A stretch of 64,000 nt of DNA from Alistipes sp. Lineage in GTDB: Bacteria > Bacteroidota > Bacteroidia > Bacteroidales > Rikenellaceae. The notes beneath the pieces were generated by a model. It was not told the origin of the DNA. It did not search any database and saw only the letters and a list, made by a program, of their open reading frames with translations. A program made the position numbers and the translations under genes. Location: assembly GCA_017623505.1 (NCBI GenBank), contig JAGAOZ010000005.1, positions 48,710-112,709 of the forward strand, written 5' to 3'. Of the stretch, positions 62,153 through 64,000 are shown one piece after another; the first letter of the stretch is position 1, and each line of letters opens with the position of its first letter.

Positions 62153-64000
62153 TTATTGCACTATCTGTACCTTAATATTATCGAGGTATAGCCAGTGGTT
62201 TTTACTATTACCCAAGTGGTTGTTTGTGCCTGATGCCAATGGCTCCCAAGAGAGTCGGTGCTTATTGGTACAACCATTTATTTCAAATCCCTCTATCTTG
62301 TGATAGCTACTTGGATATACATTCTCATCAAACGAAGCCATATTGGAGTCACTTGGCAACGCTACTGTCTTAGCGTTCTCAATATGCTCTCCTCCTGTTT
62401 TTGAACCAAAGAGAGGTCTATACCACCAGTAAGCATCAATTGGGCCTTGCTTTGTGGTGTATCCGTAGCTGAATGACATACACTCATCTCCACTCTCTTC
62501 TGCTACGGCATTGTAGTCGAATGAAACAGAAACTTTGACTGATACGCCTGACTTCAAACCAGATATAGGAGCTGAATCAACGCGACCGTTGTAGAATGCC
62601 CAGGTCGTTTCGTTTCGAGTTCTGATACGGATAGCATTACCTGCCTGACCTGAAGTCTGCTCACCTGTCCAGCCTGAATAGAAGAATGTATCGTTGATGT
62701 TTACACCACCCTGTTGCTTTGTTGATACATTACCTCCGTTGATATCATAGCCCTTCAAGAGGCTGAAGTCCTCAAAGAACAGATATGGAACAGTGATTCC
62801 GACATCGTGACGCTTGGCTGTCGCAAGGTCCGCAGGCATTGTTATCTTGTCGCTAACCAATGCGTGAACGGACTCAAATTTGACCACAATTTCTTGACCT
62901 GCGATAGCAGTCAAGATTGATTTGTCTCCAAAAGTGAAATCTACATCGTGGTAGCCTGTATTTACGAAACTTGCAACGTCGGTTATGCGATAAATTTCAT
63001 CGCCTGCCTGAGTGTGGAATGTGATAGTATGCACATCCTCTCCCAAATTATTACCATTCCATATAAAACGAATGTAATGGCGGTCTACAACATTTGAGCA
63101 ATCCAACGATACAGGTGTTATATGACCTGCCAACATAGCTCCTCTGCCACTAAGAGAGAGCGTTGTGCGTGCGGCATGAGCCGCTGAGTATGCTTTAACC
63201 TCAATTTGGTCGCCCTCAGCAAAAGCTGTTGTAGGGAGAATAGAGGCACACGCGTGATTAATTTCTGCCGCTGATTGCGAAGCCTCAAATGGCTCAGCCA
63301 GAATCAGTGTTATGTTATTGGTTTGATTGCTGAAAGATGGCGCACTCTCTAGTGAGGTATAATCCAAAGCTATATCGCCAGCAATAGGCTGAGGCATAGA
63401 TATTTCCAGTCGCTCAACTGCCTCCCCCTCTGCAAAGCCCCACTTCGTTGCAGGAACATAGAAACGAAGTGCGTGCAGGGCGTGATTCATCTTTAGCGAC
63501 AAACCATCGTTGCTAACCTCATAATCGCCTGGTATGTTGGTTACTGCACTTAACGCTCCGCCCTCGGCAGGTGTAGCAACCATTACAGCAGCTCCGCCCG
63601 AAATTGTACCATCTTGGATATTAGGTACGTTGAATGTAGCGGTTGTGCCACTGACAGATTTTGGGGTAGGATAGGTTGCGTAATATGTATATGTATCATC
63701 AGCCATTGCACTCGACAGTGTCGTAGTGAAGAATGCATTTGTCGAAGGCAGGTCGCGAAAGTAGAGCTTAAAAGTCTGGTTGCTAAGCTTGTAGCTACCA
63801 TCGCTACCCACAGCCCACAGTGCCACCTTATCGCCTGCGCTCCATGATGTGCTGACGCCATCGTCGTTGATTGTGGTACGTGTCTGGTTGTTTCCCAACC
63901 ACAAACCTACTTCAACACTATTGTTTGGTGTTACAACACTCTCGGCATCATCCTGCGAACAAGCTGCGAAGCCAAGTGTAAGCACCATCGTAAATAATAC
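62153..64000 (-). CDS. Fimbrillin-like surface lipoprotein, 5' end cut by the window
   Basis: The frame stays open to the right edge, reading VLFT before the ATG at 63988, so the signal peptide starts beyond 64000. The SPII site is GFAAC followed by SQDDAES. The visible part is 611 residues. An N-terminal Mfa-like/fimbrillin region (about 20-290) includes the NxTRT and TSWSAGDKVALWA motifs, the latter typical of fimbrillin-family proteins, with ACASILPTTAFAEGDQI later. It is joined to a C-terminal jellyroll-like domain (about 385-611) ending in HWLYLDNIKVQI. The family covers pilin-like and adhesin-like proteins. It starts the visible part of the surface cluster. Confidence 0.8.
   Translation of the reverse strand, partial: VLFTMVLTLGFAACSQDDAESVVTPNNSVEVGLWLGNNQTRTTINDDGVSTSWSAGDKVALWAVGSDGSYKLSNQTFKLYFRDLPSTNAFFTTTLSSAMADDTYTYYATYPTPKSVSGTTATFNVPNIQDGTISGGAAVMVATPAEGGALSAVTNIPGDYEVSNDGLSLKMNHALHALRFYVPATKWGFAEGEAVERLEISMPQPIAGDIALDYTSLESAPSFSNQTNNITLILAEPFEASQSAAEINHACASILPTTAFAEGDQIEVKAYSAAHAARTTLSLSGRGAMLAGHITPVSLDCSNVVDRHYIRFIWNGNNLGEDVHTITFHTQAGDEIYRITDVASFVNTGYHDVDFTFGDKSILTAIAGQEIVVKFESVHALVSDKITMPADLATAKRHDVGITVPYLFFEDFSLLKGYDINGGNVSTKQQGGVNINDTFFYSGWTGEQTSGQAGNAIRIRTRNETTWAFYNGRVDSAPISGLKSGVSVKVSVSFDYNAVAEESGDECMSFSYGYTTKQGPIDAYWWYRPLFGSKTGGEHIENAKTVALPSDSNMASFDENVYPSSYHKIEGFEINGCTNKHRLSWEPLASGTNNHLGNSKNHWLYLDNIKVQIVQ

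Noticed and set aside
1-64000. tRNA, rRNA, transposon, phage, restriction or secretion-effector genes
   Set aside because: Looked for on both strands in gaps and among the frames; none showed supporting motifs.

Overview
The window reads as the chromosome of a Bacteroidales bacterium, most likely from the Rikenellaceae/Alistipes neighbourhood. The evidence is: a fused MurF-alanine racemase; MutS2, LptD and LpxK of Bacteroidetes type; promoters of the Bacteroidetes form TTTG-N19-21-TAnnTTTG; AT-rich leaders with little Shine-Dalgarno signal; many SPII lipoproteins of families seen almost only in Bacteroidetes (PCMD, DUF4493, fimbrillin-like, GSCFA, DUF2851, DUF4886); GH92 mannosidases; and a cysteate synthase, the first enzyme of sulfonolipid synthesis known from Alistipes, Odoribacter and relatives. 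No rRNA, tRNA, CRISPR array, integrase, transposase or phage gene was found. Apart from both edges, which cut a gene, this looks like ordinary chromosome.

Layout. 1-2.9 kb (+): amino-sugar and nucleoside salvage (a NagB/PIG-L fusion cut at the left edge, a canonical NagB, and DeoD), followed by a 427-nt spacer with a duplicated intergenic repeat, a strong terminator and a consensus promoter. 3.3-8.3 kb: a GH77 amylomaltase with two starch-binding modules, a DsbA-like protein, an MTA/SAH-nucleosidase-like protein and a ZIP metal transporter. 8.3-11.2 kb (-): a tight operon of M23 peptidase, YhbP-like flavoprotein, IspD and a small membrane protein. 11.4-13 kb (+): LpxK and SSB. 13-16.8 kb (-): SecA and dCMP deaminase.

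16.9-26.9 kb (-): eight closely packed genes, LptD, a DUF4886 SGNH protein, the ABC-F protein Uup, a GSCFA protein, an alkaline-phosphatase-fold protein that has lost most metal ligands, SufE, SufT and a shortened DUF2851 protein. Opposite, 27-41.4 kb (+) is a long run of housekeeping genes: amidase, MCE/MlaD, MutS2, MurF-Alr, methyltransferase, GrpE, DnaJ, a small membrane protein, MutL, rhomboid, EEP-fold protein and YhcH-like protein, closed by a perfect terminator shared with manA. 41.4-45.2 kb holds manA, cysteate synthase, an SGNH hydrolase and a small tail-anchored protein.

45.2-64 kb (-) is envelope and glycan oriented: two distinct GH92 mannosidases, one in an operon with a CotH-kinase lipoprotein; a BI-1 membrane protein; PfkA with a PfkB-type kinase; and a seven-gene set of surface lipoproteins and outer-membrane barrels (fimbrillin-like, three DUF4493 proteins, two PCMD domains, two paralogous barrels). 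This last set is the best candidate for an undescribed system, probably a cell-surface assembly or glycan-binding apparatus. Its role is inferred only from localisation signals, domain families and gene order.
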